A model generated the notes under the pieces. The model saw only the letters and a list, made by a program, of their open reading frames with translations. It ran no database searches and was not told the DNA's origin. This document shows, piece after piece, positions 16,609 through 25,800 of a DNA stretch of 64,000 nt. Origin of the DNA: Paenibacillus segetis (GTDB taxonomy: Bacteria; Bacillota; Bacilli; Paenibacillales; Paenibacillaceae); contig NZ_BMFT01000006.1 in NCBI RefSeq assembly GCF_014639155.1, positions 1-64,000 on the forward strand. The letters are read 5' to 3'. A program made the translations under genes and the position numbers. Within the stretch, counting starts at the first letter, position 1. The number at the start of each line of letters is the position of its first letter.

Positions 16609-18708
16609 TCATTCCATAGAGTTCGCAATTAGGTCAGCTATGGAGATGAGTTTCTTTTCCCAAACTTGGGATTCCTCTGTTAATTTGAAATCACGATCAT
16701 TACGAGGGTTGTTCATTTTGAGCAAATGATTCTCCAGTTCGGCATACCTAAGATACAATCTTCTACCTGCTGATACAGCTGACTGCGCTTCATTAAAACG
16801 ATGCTCTCCTTCTAACCTCATGGCTAACAGTACTAGATTTCTTAACACCGCGCCTTGTTTCTCACGATCGTAACGATCCAGATTCGCTACATGTTCTAAT
16901 GCTGGTATAGCGCGCATATCCCCTTGTACAGCCCATGCTATTCCCAGTGCCAGCCATAGATCGGGGTGACCAGGGTCATAATGAATCCCCTTTATTAATA
17001 TGGTTGTAGCTGCTGCCGGAGTAGACATGCTCGCCAGGGCAAGCCTGGTAGATGTTCTTGAGCGATCCAAAGTTAATGACTGTTGTAGTAAATCAACCCT
17101 CTCTACAGTAGTTATGCTTTGTGTAGATAGATTGGCAAGAGTGTATAACCTCAAGCTTTCCGCTTGCCTAAAGCCCGTTATACCTGTTATTAAAAGTAGT
17201 GTGGCTAGTAATCCGTATATGAAGCGAACTAGTCTTACATCAGCCCCAGCCCCTCGATATGCTCTGTCTAGCGGTTTCGCTACCCCAGATTCCTCAAAGC
17301 TTAAGCCTACCATCCAGGCTAGAAGCATCCATACCAACCCATAACTCATATCAAAATCAAATGCACTATGTAAAACCAACACGATACATGATGGAAGTAA
17401 TATACTGCGCGATTTAATCAAACCTGTGAATATAGCGAATAGTCCTAGCATTAGAATCAAAAAGCCCAAAATACCAAGATCCAACAAGATGTCCAAAAAT
17501 CCGCTATGTACCTCTGTGCCAACGTATGGCTTGCTTTGGATGCTATGAAATAATTTTCGCCAAGCATCCCCACCATCCCCTATCCATGGAGCGTTCTTGA
17601 ACAGTTTCCATGCATCACTATACATGACTGTACGAGCACTCAGAGTACCAAGACGGAATAACCTCAATAGAAGTCCCCCACAGGCTAATAAAACAAATGC
17701 TATAAGCAAACTAAAGCCCCCACAGAAGTAGGCCATTATATAGCGATAAGTCCTTCGTCGCAAATTCAATACTTGCGTGGACATTCTAGACAACATTAGA
17801 ACAACAGCCATCACAACCACTAATGAAACCAAGCCGGAGAACAAGGGGGGCGCTAGTTTGGCATGAGTAAGCTGCCATGCCAAAAACGCGGCAGCTATAA
17901 CGACGATACCAGATTGGATCAAGTAGATTAATCGCTTGTCTCCACGCAGTAGAAACCATCCTGCTATCCACCCCACACCGGCTGCAACGTAAGCCCCGCG
18001 TGATTCAGTGAGCAGAAGACACAATGCAATAAGCAGCGTCAAAACCGTCGAACCACTTGCTATTAGGAGTTTCTTTCTAGAAAGATCTGTAACGGATAAC
18101 GAGGCAATTGCCATTAATCGCTCCAGTAGACAAACCGCCATCACCATTCCGAATGTATTCGGGTACTGCAAAAGCCCCCCCAAACGAGCACCTGTTGCCG
18201 CTATTTCATCGTTATCTGTGCGCAAAATAATGTGCGGCAGCGGTAAAATACCATAAATAGTCGCTAACGCAGTTGTCACTAGCAGTGTGCCCATGGCTAA
18301 CCAGCCCATTTTTAACAAACGGCGACCTTCTTTTTCTCTTCCAACTCTGTACAGTGTAACCCCAAATACACCATAAAAGGTCCAGCGTAATAAGGCCTCT
18401 GTTGTAGCCTGGAATGACTGTGGACCAATAACAAGGTGAACACTATATAATGCTGCAATAATAAATGGATAGATCCATATTAGTAGATTAGTTTGGGTTA
18501 GAGAACCGTTGCGAAACGGAAGTAGAGTAACCTCCCTGGTCATACAAAAGGCGATTACAACCGCCGAAATAACTAGCCATACGGAAATCAGTAACAACGA
18601 GAATCTCGTATCTATATAGAACAGGCCATTATGAAGACAAACAACCAGTCCTGTCCCCACAATCCCACCACCTGCCCACCATATGTACATGTGTTCTTTT
18701 CCTGGCAT
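16609..18708 (-). CDS. O-antigen ligase-like polysaccharide polymerase/ligase
   Basis: A 699-residue membrane protein with about 12 or more helices in the first 510 residues. A large loop carries the O-antigen-ligase signature around WIGDGGDAWRKLF...YVGTEVHSGFLDILLDLGILGF. The C-terminal 190 residues are soluble and helical with TPR-like spacing (HYDPGHPDLWLALGIAWAVQGD...). Wzy_C proteins join or polymerise sugar chains on the outer face of the membrane, so a role in cell-wall polysaccharide or glycoprotein glycans is likely. No other polysaccharide gene is nearby, so the glycan is unknown. Start at 18708 is favoured by GGGAG 8 bases ahead; ATG 18729 is also possible. Confidence 0.8.
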   Translation of the reverse strand: MPGKEHMYIWWAGGGIVGTGLVVCLHNGLFYIDTRFSLLLISVWLVISAVVIAFCMTREVTLLPFRNGSLTQTNLLIWIYPFIIAALYSVHLVIGPQSFQATTEALLRWTFYGVFGVTLYRVGREKEGRRLLKMGWLAMGTLLVTTALATIYGILPLPHIILRTDNDEIAATGARLGGLLQYPNTFGMVMAVCLLERLMAIASLSVTDLSRKKLLIASGSTVLTLLIALCLLLTESRGAYVAAGVGWIAGWFLLRGDKRLIYLIQSGIVVIAAAFLAWQLTHAKLAPPLFSGLVSLVVVMAVVLMLSRMSTQVLNLRRRTYRYIMAYFCGGFSLLIAFVLLACGGLLLRLFRLGTLSARTVMYSDAWKLFKNAPWIGDGGDAWRKLFHSIQSKPYVGTEVHSGFLDILLDLGILGFLILMLGLFAIFTGLIKSRSILLPSCIVLVLHSAFDFDMSYGLVWMLLAWMVGLSFEESGVAKPLDRAYRGAGADVRLVRFIYGLLATLLLITGITGFRQAESLRLYTLANLSTQSITTVERVDLLQQSLTLDRSRTSTRLALASMSTPAAATTILIKGIHYDPGHPDLWLALGIAWAVQGDMRAIPALEHVANLDRYDREKQGAVLRNLVLLAMRLEGEHRFNEAQSAVSAGRRLYLRYAELENHLLKMNNPRNDRDFKLTEESQVWEKKLISIADLIANSME

Positions 18709-18746
18709 AGTCCTCACTCCCATCCCCATATTCCAAAATTAACAAT

Positions 18747-18777
18747 ACAAAAAAGGCCAACACCTTAAGTGTTGACC
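18747..18777 (-). terminator. Terminator of the methyltransferase gene
   Basis: On the minus strand GGTCAACACTTAAGGTGTTGGCC is followed by TTTTTTG. The stem is about 10 bp with one G-T pair. Confidence 0.8.
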
Positions 18778-18814
18778 TCAGTCACTAGCTTCAAACCAGT
18801 TAAAATCAAAGTCA

Positions 18815-19984
18815 TTATGGGGACTCAGGTAATAAATCGCGACAAGCCCGTTCCAAATAGGGGGAAGCATTCAAAAAGTCGCGAAATGCTGTATATTCCT
18901 GCCACAACGCGGCTTTATCACCACCTGGCGCCTTAACTGCCCGAATCAGAATATTCTTCGGCGTATGCTCCATATCAATAAACTCTAATAGTTGCGTCTT
19001 ATAACCCATCAGATCCAACAGCTTTGCCCGAATCCCATCCGTTGCAAGAGCTGAGAAACGTTCTTTAAGAATTCCATGCGATAAGAGTGGTTCAAGTACA
19101 GGACTATTCACCTGAGCAAATAATTCATGTTGGCAACAAGGTACGGATAAAATAACGGAGGCATTCCAGCGAACGGCCTTTTCCAGAGCGGCATCCGTTG
19201 CCGTATCACAGGCGTGCAAAGTGACCACCATATCGACCTGACTTAATTCATCATAGTCCGCTATGTCACCAACAAGAAACTCCAAATCATGATAATGCAG
19301 TGTCTTCGCCAGCGTTCGACAGTGTTCGATAACATCAGCCTTCAAATCTAAGCCGACAATTTTCAGTTTTCTGCGCTGTTCCACCGACAAATAATGATAT
19401 AACGCAAACGTCAGATACGATTTGCCACAGCCAAAATCAAGAATCGTTAAAGGACGATCTGAAGGAAGGTGAGGGAGGACATCCTGAACCATTTCAAGAA
19501 AACGGTTGATCTGTTTGAATTTATCATACTTCTTAGCCAGTACCTTCCCATCGGCATTCATAATACCCAGCTCGATAAGGAAAGAAATAGGACGACCTTC
19601 CTCCAAAATATACTGCTTCTGGCGGTTATGTGTGAGTGTAGCTAATTTCTTAGTTGGGGATTTCGTCAGGATGGATACCTTATACTTCTTACTGATCAGA
19701 ACCTGATAGTCAGCTTCTGGCGTACATATCAAACCTTGCCGAAAGACTCCATGAAATAGTTCCATCAGACGATCTTCAAAATTCACTGCTGGAATATTCT
19801 CATGTGTTACTTTGTTTGTATAGTGGTAAGCAAATTGATAATGAAGATTTTTCTTCAGTTCAACAGGTTTGATCAACACTTTAGTATAGCTGTTATCCTC
19901 CGATTTGCGACGCTGACTAAGCGTGGCAGAGATCAACGTCCCCTGCTCCGCCAATTGATGCACAAGATTTCTTAGTGATTCCAT
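18815..19984 (-). CDS. Class I SAM-dependent methyltransferase
   Basis: A 389-residue protein. Residues about 150-330 form a Rossmann methyltransferase: motif I is TILDFGCGKSYLTFAL, the acidic motif II follows in IVGLDLKADVIEHC, and VVTLHACDTATDAALEKA and SVPCCQHELF come later. The last two are typical of the Methyltransf_32 group, related to eukaryotic METTL25/RRNAD1-like proteins. The N-terminal 140 residues resemble a substrate-binding part found with this family. The target (possibly RNA) is not known. The ATG at 19984 is chosen over a TTG two codons upstream; the ribosome site is weak. Confidence 0.82.
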   Translation of the reverse strand: MESLRNLVHQLAEQGTLISATLSQRRKSEDNSYTKVLIKPVELKKNLHYQFAYHYTNKVTHENIPAVNFEDRLMELFHGVFRQGLICTPEADYQVLISKKYKVSILTKSPTKKLATLTHNRQKQYILEEGRPISFLIELGIMNADGKVLAKKYDKFKQINRFLEMVQDVLPHLPSDRPLTILDFGCGKSYLTFALYHYLSVEQRRKLKIVGLDLKADVIEHCRTLAKTLHYHDLEFLVGDIADYDELSQVDMVVTLHACDTATDAALEKAVRWNASVILSVPCCQHELFAQVNSPVLEPLLSHGILKERFSALATDGIRAKLLDLMGYKTQLLEFIDMEHTPKNILIRAVKAPGGDKAALWQEYTAFRDFLNASPYLERACRDLLPESP

Positions 19985-20032
19985 AAACAAGACAGCTCGC
20001 TTTCATAGACTAATATTAGAATTATTACATAA

Positions 20033-20695
20033 TTAAATGTCAGTTAATAAGAACCGGCTTTGTAGTTCCGCCAGGCCCTCTTTGACTTCACTCAAAGGCA
20101 GTCCTCCTTGCTCTAATATTTGAGGTTCGAGTACCAATAACCGATCGTAGAATACAATTCCCTCTTCTGGAGGAATCGCTTCGTCTTGTAGGAGACGAAA
20201 TAGTACGTTCTCAGCTTGGTCAAAACGTCCCGCTTCCTCTTCGAACCTAAACAGAAGTCGATCTGTATCCGTAGGTAGACGATAACCTTTTAAATGTAAT
20301 AGCAACTCCTTAACCTCTTCGTCCAAATTCCATAACGAACGGTCGGCACCGTTTAGACTCGCAGTTAAGTAGAGATGAAGTGCCTTCATAAAGCGCGTTA
20401 CCCCTTCATCATGCTTCCCCATAGCGTAATAAATATTTGCCTCTTCCTTAATTATATAAGCCAGGCTCTGCAATTTATCAGCTTCCACTACACCGCCACT
20501 GCGGAACATTTCAGTTATATCTCTGGCAGATAGTGAACGTAGCAAGTTCGAATTCAAACGAAATTGATCCTTATATAGGTCATCGATTTCCCATAGAGCT
20601 TCTATGAACTTACGCTCTTGTTTCAAGCCAAATACTTTGCCTATCATCTCTGTCATTTCTTCAATCATGCGGACCAGATAATCCCTACGTAACAT
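20033..20695 (-). CDS. DUF6483-like helical protein
   Basis: A 220-residue, wholly helical soluble protein beginning MLRRDYLVRMIEEMTEMIGK. It resembles the DUF6483 family of Paenibacillaceae and related Firmicutes. TPR-like helical pairs are visible (ANIYYAMGKHDEGVTRFMKAL). No catalytic motif is present. It is 49 bases upstream of the methyltransferase on the same strand and may be co-transcribed with it. The function is unknown. Confidence 0.65.
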   Translation of the reverse strand: MLRRDYLVRMIEEMTEMIGKVFGLKQERKFIEALWEIDDLYKDQFRLNSNLLRSLSARDITEMFRSGGVVEADKLQSLAYIIKEEANIYYAMGKHDEGVTRFMKALHLYLTASLNGADRSLWNLDEEVKELLLHLKGYRLPTDTDRLLFRFEEEAGRFDQAENVLFRLLQDEAIPPEEGIVFYDRLLVLEPQILEQGGLPLSEVKEGLAELQSRFLLTDI

Positions 20696-20809
20696 AACAT
20701 TCCAGCCCTTTCCTACGGAGAGACAGACGACCCCGTTTATTCAATCTTTAGCGGTTGTATAAAAAGTATTGCTTAGAATCAAATTTTACTTCCTTATGTA
20801 CTAAAACGC

Positions 20810-20848
20810 AAAGAAACCGGAGTTTCCTAGTAGGACCCTCCGATTTTT
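20810..20848. terminator. Terminator-like hairpin downstream of the alpha/beta hydrolase
   Basis: CGGAG-TTTCCTAGTAGGACC-CTCCG has an inner TCCTA/TAGGA pairing. The plus strand has six T residues after it and the minus strand a T-rich run, so it can act in either direction. Confidence 0.6.
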
Positions 20849-20870
20849 TCCAAGTTAAGCTGTCTTGTAA

Positions 20871-21671
20871 TTAGTTCTCTTGTTTCGAAGTTTTCCGTAA
20901 AAAATCGAGGATAACAGCAACAAGCTGATCTGGGGCTTCGTACATACTCATATGCCCCGCTCCCTTGATAACCGCCTTCATGACGTTGTCTCCTTCGGTC
21001 GTAAACAACCGTTCAAGCGGAATCACTTGATCGCTCTCACCTGCTACAAGTAACAGTGGAAGTGTCGTTGAAGACATGACATCTCTTCGATCAATTCGCT
21101 CACGCATACTGAGTGCGGCGCCCGATGCCCCTTGTGGAGGCGTCTTATATCCAATTTCCTTCACTCGATTTACTTCTTCCGACAGCGCCTCGATATTACC
21201 CGGAGCAAACAATCCCGGTACCAGGCCGTCCACAAACTTGGTTATTCCATCAGCACCGATAGCTGAAACCGCCTTAAGCCGTTTCTCTTTCGCTTCTTCA
21301 CTATCTGGATATCCCGTTGAATGGATTAGGCCAAAGCCGTTCAAATGGACCGCATAACGTTGTGCTAGAGATAAGGCAACATAACCACCCATGGAGTGAC
21401 CGAGTAGCGTATATTTCTCTACCCCCAACTTCTCCAGCAATCCAACGATATCATCAGCCATCTGTTCGATTGTATAAGCACCCATTGGTGCATCAGTGGA
21501 ACCATGCCCACGAAGATCCGGGCAAATGACCCGATATTGCTTAGCGAGTAACGGCTGTACTCTCTCCCAATAATCGGAACTACCACAGAATCCGTGAAGC
21601 AAAACAACCGTTTCGCCCTCCCCTTGCTCTTGGTACGCCATTGTTGTTCCGTTGACTTCAATATTATCCAC
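20871..21671 (-). CDS. Alpha/beta-fold hydrolase
   Basis: A 266-residue alpha/beta hydrolase. The oxyanion motif VVLLHGFCGSSDYW (about 22-35), the nucleophile elbow GHSMGG (Ser at about 95), an Asp in AGESDQVIPLE and the catalytic His in KGAGHMSMYEAPDQ are all in order. The substrate is unknown; such proteins are usually annotated as carboxylesterases or BioH-like. Start is GTG at 21671, with GGAAGGG upstream. It appears monocistronic. Confidence 0.85.
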   Translation of the reverse strand: MDNIEVNGTTMAYQEQGEGETVVLLHGFCGSSDYWERVQPLLAKQYRVICPDLRGHGSTDAPMGAYTIEQMADDIVGLLEKLGVEKYTLLGHSMGGYVALSLAQRYAVHLNGFGLIHSTGYPDSEEAKEKRLKAVSAIGADGITKFVDGLVPGLFAPGNIEALSEEVNRVKEIGYKTPPQGASGAALSMRERIDRRDVMSSTTLPLLLVAGESDQVIPLERLFTTEGDNVMKAVIKGAGHMSMYEAPDQLVAVILDFLRKTSKQEN

Positions 21672-21823
21672 AGTTATCCCTTCCTCTCCATATATGTATC
21701 AATTCAAATTTTTATATATTGGATTATCAAGATCTACTTCGCTTAATAATTCATCTATATTATTAAACCAACAATAGTAAACTGAAACCATCAATTTCAC
21801 TCATCTTTATTTAAATGGATAAC

Positions 21824-22378
21824 CTAAGTATCACAACCAAATACCCTCGTGATGGCTTGCGTTATTTCATCCGCCATTAGCATTACCGAATACAATGATG
21901 TCATTTGAAGAGTAGAATATGGCTTAGAGCTCTTCACATTTACTACGGCCGCGATGCTGTAATGGCCGACGGCAGGAAGCTTTGTTCCAACCGACTTTGC
22001 AGGAAATATCGGCTTCTCCGACACGAGGTAGTGTCCTACCGAAGCAGGAGAACCCAGGGCAGCATCAATCGCCACAATTATATTATCCGAGGGAATCGTC
22101 TTTATTCTGGCCTGCAGATTATCGGCATCACAAGGGTACCGTAATGACCCAACCACGCTTTCCCATCCGCATTCTTCCAAGCGAGTGCCTACCAGTGGAC
22201 CAAGGGAATCCCCCGTTGAGCGATCCGTACCGATGCACAAGAAAGTAATCGCTCGCTCGTCGCCATGCTTCTTAAGGATCTCTTGAAAGAAGGTGATTAA
22301 TTCATCACCGCTGATCTTCTTCACACCCTGCTGCACAACATGCGGCGAAAACGTATTTCTTCCTCTCTCCAATCCCAT
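21824..22378 (-). CDS. yyaC: Spore protease YyaC family protein (DUF1256)
   Basis: A 184-residue protein of the YyaC/DUF1256 family, which shares its fold with the germination protease GPR. Hallmarks are FLCIGTDRSTGDSLGPLVGT (about 46-65), the DNLQ segment and VAIDAALGSP near residue 105. In sporulating bacilli this protein is made during sporulation and is thought to process spore proteins. Its presence is good evidence that this organism makes spores. It diverges from the DUF1128 gene; a sporulation promoter was not identified with confidence. Confidence 0.85.
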   Translation of the reverse strand: MGLERGRNTFSPHVVQQGVKKISGDELITFFQEILKKHGDERAITFLCIGTDRSTGDSLGPLVGTRLEECGWESVVGSLRYPCDADNLQARIKTIPSDNIIVAIDAALGSPASVGHYLVSEKPIFPAKSVGTKLPAVGHYSIAAVVNVKSSKPYSTLQMTSLYSVMLMADEITQAITRVFGCDT

Positions 22379-22519
22379 CGTTCATCCCCCGATATCCCAT
22401 TCTCTTCATACCATCTGTATTGTACCTTATCCATACTTATCACGACAAAGCATAGTTTACACTGCCTTGGCATGATACAATACAAAGTAATGTCTATTGA
22501 AGAGAGGATGGAACTTATA

Positions 22520-22744
22520 ATGGATTTAACGCAGAAAACTCAGGAAAACGTTGAATATATGATCGAAGCGATCAAAACGAAATTAAGAATGGCAACTGGA
22601 GCTGCCATGGCAGCATCTGCATTTCATGTAGACCAATATGACGATATTTTTGATGTTTATGATATCGTCATGAGCAAAGAACGGCTCAGCATATCCGAAG
22701 TGGAAGCTCTCGCTTTGGAGCTTGGCAAATTACGTAATAAGTAA
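22520..22744 (+). CDS. yfkK: DUF1128 family protein (YfkK-like, UPF0435)
   Basis: A 74-residue protein starting MDLTQKTQENVEYMIEAIK and ending LGKLRNK, which matches the DUF1128/UPF0435 family (B. subtilis YfkK). The open frame runs 60 codons further upstream, but family proteins begin at this methionine. It is probably an all-helical cytoplasmic protein; the function is unknown. A GAGAGG site lies rather far upstream (12-13 bases), so the start rests mainly on family length. Confidence 0.82.
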   Translation: MDLTQKTQENVEYMIEAIKTKLRMATGAAMAASAFHVDQYDDIFDVYDIVMSKERLSISEVEALALELGKLRNK

Positions 22745-22770
22745 TGCTCGCGTTGAATTAAATGAACAGA

Positions 22771-22814
22771 AAGGTCCTGATGGTAAAGGAGACTTCCTTC
22801 ACCATCAGGACCTT
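22771..22814. terminator. Bidirectional terminator between yfkK and the pirin gene
   Basis: A perfect 14-bp stem (AAGGTCCTGATGGT and its complement) with a 16-base loop between two convergent genes. Confidence 0.85.
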
Positions 22815-22845
22815 TTGAGTTGTACGTCAAGAGTATTCGTAACGA

Positions 22846-23565
22846 TTAAGGTAAATCGATGAACATCATTTCGGCTGCTTCATCTGAACCTGTACTGCGG
22901 ATAATCAAATCCTCCGTATTTTTAATTCTAGCGGCATCCCCAGGATTCAAAGAAAGCTTTCTGGATTCAAAGTGTAGGTCTATATGCCCCGATAATAAGA
23001 ATAAATGACTCCGCCGGTGCTTAGACACCGGCGCTATCAATTCAGCACCAGACCTCAGAACTGGCACAAACAAATTAATATCCTGGTTCACTCTTAGTCC
23101 CCCCTCAAATCCCTTGCCGGAGACAAGTGGCTTAAGATCGTCCATGCGCTCATCTAGAGAATAGAAACGACTGGCCCAGGATGGCTGCAGATCCCTCTGA
23201 GAAGGAAGAAACCACATTTGAATGAAGCGAGCTGGTGTTTGCTTAGCGGGATTGCTCTCAGAATGTGAAATCCCTGTACCAGCACTCATCACTTGTAGAC
23301 AACCAGCTTCTAGATTCGTGTGATTACCTAAATCATCCCAATGTCGAAGCGTTCCCGATACAACATAAGTAACAATCTCCAAGTCATGATGAGGATGTAC
23401 TTTAATGCCTTCGCCAGGTGCAACTGTATTGTCATTTAGTGCCAAGAGACAGCCGAAATGGGCATTACTTGGATCATCATAATCTGAAAAGGAAAAGCTG
23501 AGTTCGCTATGAATGGGACCTTTATTGGAAGTATGACGTTCTTCCGATGTGACCACCTTAATCAC
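22846..23565 (-). CDS. Pirin family protein (YhhW-like bicupin)
   Basis: A 239-residue bicupin. The metal site is visible in the first cupin: HPHHDLEIVTYV (about 57-68), with a His and Glu in GISHSES (about 98-104). The second cupin (about 145-235) lacks metal ligands, as usual. Bacterial pirins such as YhhW have quercetinase activity in vitro, while their physiological role is often redox-related or unknown. Start is GTG at 23565, with GGAGG 6 bases upstream. It stands alone on the minus strand. Confidence 0.87.
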   Translation of the reverse strand: MIKVVTSEERHTSNKGPIHSELSFSFSDYDDPSNAHFGCLLALNDNTVAPGEGIKVHPHHDLEIVTYVVSGTLRHWDDLGNHTNLEAGCLQVMSAGTGISHSESNPAKQTPARFIQMWFLPSQRDLQPSWASRFYSLDERMDDLKPLVSGKGFEGGLRVNQDINLFVPVLRSGAELIAPVSKHRRSHLFLLSGHIDLHFESRKLSLNPGDAARIKNTEDLIIRSTGSDEAAEMMFIDLP

Positions 23566-23663
23566 AGTAATCCTCCTCGCTTTCTACAGATGCGTTTGTA
23601 TTAATTGATTATTCCTTACCCGCATCCACATCTTATTAATCAGATTACATCCTAGCGCTGCCG

Positions 23664-24671
23664 TTATGCCCATTCCTCCAAGGAAAATGCTGCCGTGGCA
23701 TGACCCACTTCTACACCCGCATCGTTAGTTATTTTGGAAGTAAAGACATTACGTAACTTCTGAATGGTTTCCTTATTCTTATAATCAAGCTGCTGTAGGA
23801 TTTCCAGAACGATCATTCCCCACTCTTCCTCTGAACCATCCGACACTTTAAAAGAAATCCCCAGACGTTCTTCCCGTAGCGCAAAGGCATACACACCTTT
23901 GAACCCTCCTTTAGCAACAATATTGGAGTCTTCCAAGAGGATAGAGTCAACTCTGCCCCGGCCCGCAACTAGCTGAGGATAGCTGTTCATCGCCGTAGTT
24001 ATCGTTGCTGCTGCTGTGGCAGTTGCCGGATCTGCAATCTTATCCGGACAAGCCAGCTTCATATATGCAGTTGCAAGAGCGGACAGAGGTAAGGCGAATA
24101 CAGGAAATCCGCAGCCATCAATCCCACGACCGATTTTGTCAGTCGGAAGCTGACTCAAATAGGAGAGTGTATCCACAATTTCTTGTTGAACCGGATGAGC
24201 AGGATCATCGTAGCCTGTAAGAGGATATCCCTTCATTTTGCAATAAGCCAATACACCCAGATGTTTGCCAGCACAATTGTGATAAAGACGGCGGCGTTCT
24301 CCCCCATTACGGAGTAATGTCTCCCTTGAGACTCTATCTAGCGGCAAGCTTGGAGCACAAACCAATCCATCTTCTTCTACTCCAATTTTTGCGATCAAAG
24401 ACTTTAAGGTCTCTACATGCTCTTCCTCTGCACGATGAGATGCAGCCATAATAGCCACTTCTGCTGGTTTTAAACCAAATGACTCTATAATTCCCGCCCG
24501 GATGCCCGGAATAGCTTGAATCGGCTTAGCTGATGAACGTGTAAAAGCAACGTAGTGCGGATCTCCAGCGTATTTAACCACTCGTCCTTCTTCGTTCACA
24601 ATACTTATATGACCGCGATGAACACATTCTAATAGTCCGCCGCGGAATTCTTGTATCAATAAAGTATCCAT
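23664..24671 (-). CDS. Asparaginase (Rhizobium etli-type, asparaginase II family)
   Basis: A 335-residue protein of the family that includes R. etli AnsA, distinct from E. coli-type asparaginases. Family motifs include FTRSSAKPIQAIPG (about 43-56), ASHRAEEEHV, YHNCAGKHLGVLAYC and GIDGCGFPVFALPL. It would hydrolyse L-asparagine to aspartate and ammonia in the cytoplasm; no signal peptide is visible. The Ser-Lys tandem in SSAK and the Cys-rich metal site fit the recently described mechanism for this class. It is a single gene with AGAGGAG ahead of the start. Confidence 0.85.
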   Translation of the reverse strand: MDTLLIQEFRGGLLECVHRGHISIVNEEGRVVKYAGDPHYVAFTRSSAKPIQAIPGIRAGIIESFGLKPAEVAIMAASHRAEEEHVETLKSLIAKIGVEEDGLVCAPSLPLDRVSRETLLRNGGERRRLYHNCAGKHLGVLAYCKMKGYPLTGYDDPAHPVQQEIVDTLSYLSQLPTDKIGRGIDGCGFPVFALPLSALATAYMKLACPDKIADPATATAAATITTAMNSYPQLVAGRGRVDSILLEDSNIVAKGGFKGVYAFALREERLGISFKVSDGSEEEWGMIVLEILQQLDYKNKETIQKLRNVFTSKITNDAGVEVGHATAAFSLEEWA

Positions 24672-24909
24672 TTTACGTCACTCTCCTCTAATCCCTATTT
24701 CCATCAATACAGTATAGTACACTACCCTTTCTCTGGCTATTGATTCTAATATATGTAAGGTTATTTTCTTGAATTAAGGGTGTGTTCAAAAAGTCAGATA
24801 CCTCTATAAGTGTTCACGTCACTGTTTCAGTCCATACCGTACTCGTTTATATAGAAGTAAGCAAGTCACACAAAACATAGAAATTATCATATATAAGGAG
24901 TGATTGATA

Positions 24910-25317
24910 ATGAATAAAGCAGAGACAGAATGTCCGGTACAAAGTGGTTCAACATTCACTAAAGGCCTGATCATTGGAGGTTTACTTGGTGCAGCGGCAG
25001 CCCTTCTATACGCGCCAAAACCTGGACGAGAGCTACGGAGTGACCTAGCAGAGAAAGTCTCCACCGTTACAGACAAGTCTAAGGAAATTGCCACCACAGT
25101 TGGAGAAAAGACTACTGACCTAGCGAAAAGCGTAACAAACCAGACAGCGGATCTTGCCAAAACGGTAGGATCGAGTGCTGGAGAGATTATGTCAAGTGTA
25201 AAACAAGCATCGGCAAATGTTGCTGACGATGTCAAACAAGCTTCCGCTAACATTACTAGAGATGCCAAAAAGGCTTCGGATGACGTAGCTGATGATGTGA
25301 AGAAAAACATCGGATAA
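24910..25317 (+). CDS. YtxH domain-containing stress protein
   Basis: A 135-residue protein with the YtxH motif GLIIGGLLGAAAALLYAPKPGRELR (split over about 19-43), a Gly-rich membrane anchor. A long heptad-like amphipathic repeat rich in Lys/Asp/Ala/Ser follows (VKQASANVADDVKQASANI...), similar to LEA-like general-stress proteins. The ATG at 24910 has AAGGAG 9 bases upstream. B. subtilis ytxH is part of the SigB regulon, and this copy sits at the edge of the SigB island. However, I found no convincing SigB promoter directly ahead of it. An antisense open frame over it is a composition artefact. Confidence 0.8.
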   Translation: MNKAETECPVQSGSTFTKGLIIGGLLGAAAALLYAPKPGRELRSDLAEKVSTVTDKSKEIATTVGEKTTDLAKSVTNQTADLAKTVGSSAGEIMSSVKQASANVADDVKQASANITRDAKKASDDVADDVKKNIG

Positions 25318-25384
25318 TATAAGGCATCGAATTGCGCCCTCTCCATTATGAGTTTTTAAAATGATGAATCGGGCTGTCCAAGGG

Positions 25385-25410
25385 AATAGCCAGCTCGTGA
25401 GCTGGCTATT
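25385..25410. terminator. Terminator-like hairpin after the YtxH gene
   Basis: AATAGCCAGCTCGTGAGCTGGCTATT is a perfect palindromic stem, followed on the plus strand by TGTCGTTT. It sits just ahead of the next gene's promoter. Confidence 0.65.
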
Positions 25411-25414
25411 TGTC

Positions 25415-25438
25415 GTTTAAAAATCCTCATTTGGATAA
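25415..25438 (+). promoter_or_regulatory. Candidate SigB promoter for the DUF5665 gene
   Basis: A perfect SigB -35 GTTTAA (25415-25420), a 12-bp spacer and GGATAA (25433-25438), which is close to GGGTAT/GGGTAA. It lies 26 bases ahead of the start codon. Confidence 0.5.
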
Positions 25439-25464
25439 TATGCCCTGAATAAAGGAGGATATCA

Positions 25465-25785
25465 GTGGAAACCTTACAACGATATGATTCAAAGGAACAC
25501 CCCTTCGAGCTAAGACATGAGGTGAAGCACTTGAATAGCCGACTGAATGACATTTCTCATTTGCTAGAGAAATCAGACTTCAAAGATATTTTAGAAAATT
25601 ATGCTGATCCAAAAAAACGATTATTTACAAACTTCATGGCGGGTTTGTCTCGCGGTCTAGGCCTTAGCGTAGGAACCTTCGTCGTTCTTGGTCTACTCGG
25701 TTGGATACTCACACTATTTGTTGATCTACCCATGGTCGGTGACTACATTAAGGATTTACAAGATTACATCAAAACAAAACCATAG
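25465..25785 (+). CDS. DUF5665 membrane protein
   Basis: A 106-residue protein. The hydrophilic N-terminal half (ELRHEVKHLNSRLNDISHLLEKSDF) looks like a short coiled coil. One or two membrane helices follow (about 65-92, GLGLSVGTFVVLGLLGWILTLFVDLP). This is the DUF5665 family; the function is unknown. Start is GTG at 25465, with AAGGAGG 6 bases upstream. A SigB-like promoter precedes it and a small acidic gene follows in the same operon, so a general-stress role is likely. Confidence 0.78.
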   Translation: METLQRYDSKEHPFELRHEVKHLNSRLNDISHLLEKSDFKDILENYADPKKRLFTNFMAGLSRGLGLSVGTFVVLGLLGWILTLFVDLPMVGDYIKDLQDYIKTKP

Positions 25786-25800
25786 CAAAGGAGTGATTCC

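Noticed and set aside
24781-24810. Sequence resembling an insertion-sequence end (AAGGGTGTGTTCAAAAAGTC)
   Set aside because: No matching inverted end, target duplication or transposase was found nearby, so it cannot be told from chance.
24820-24909. SigB promoter ahead of the YtxH gene
   Set aside because: GTTTCA occurs but no GGG-type -10 lies 12-15 bp downstream.
24819-25346. A 175-codon open frame opposite the YtxH gene
   Set aside because: It is antisense to a well-supported gene, has no ribosome site, and its Ser/Ala/Val/Thr-rich make-up mirrors the repeat-rich YtxH coding strand.
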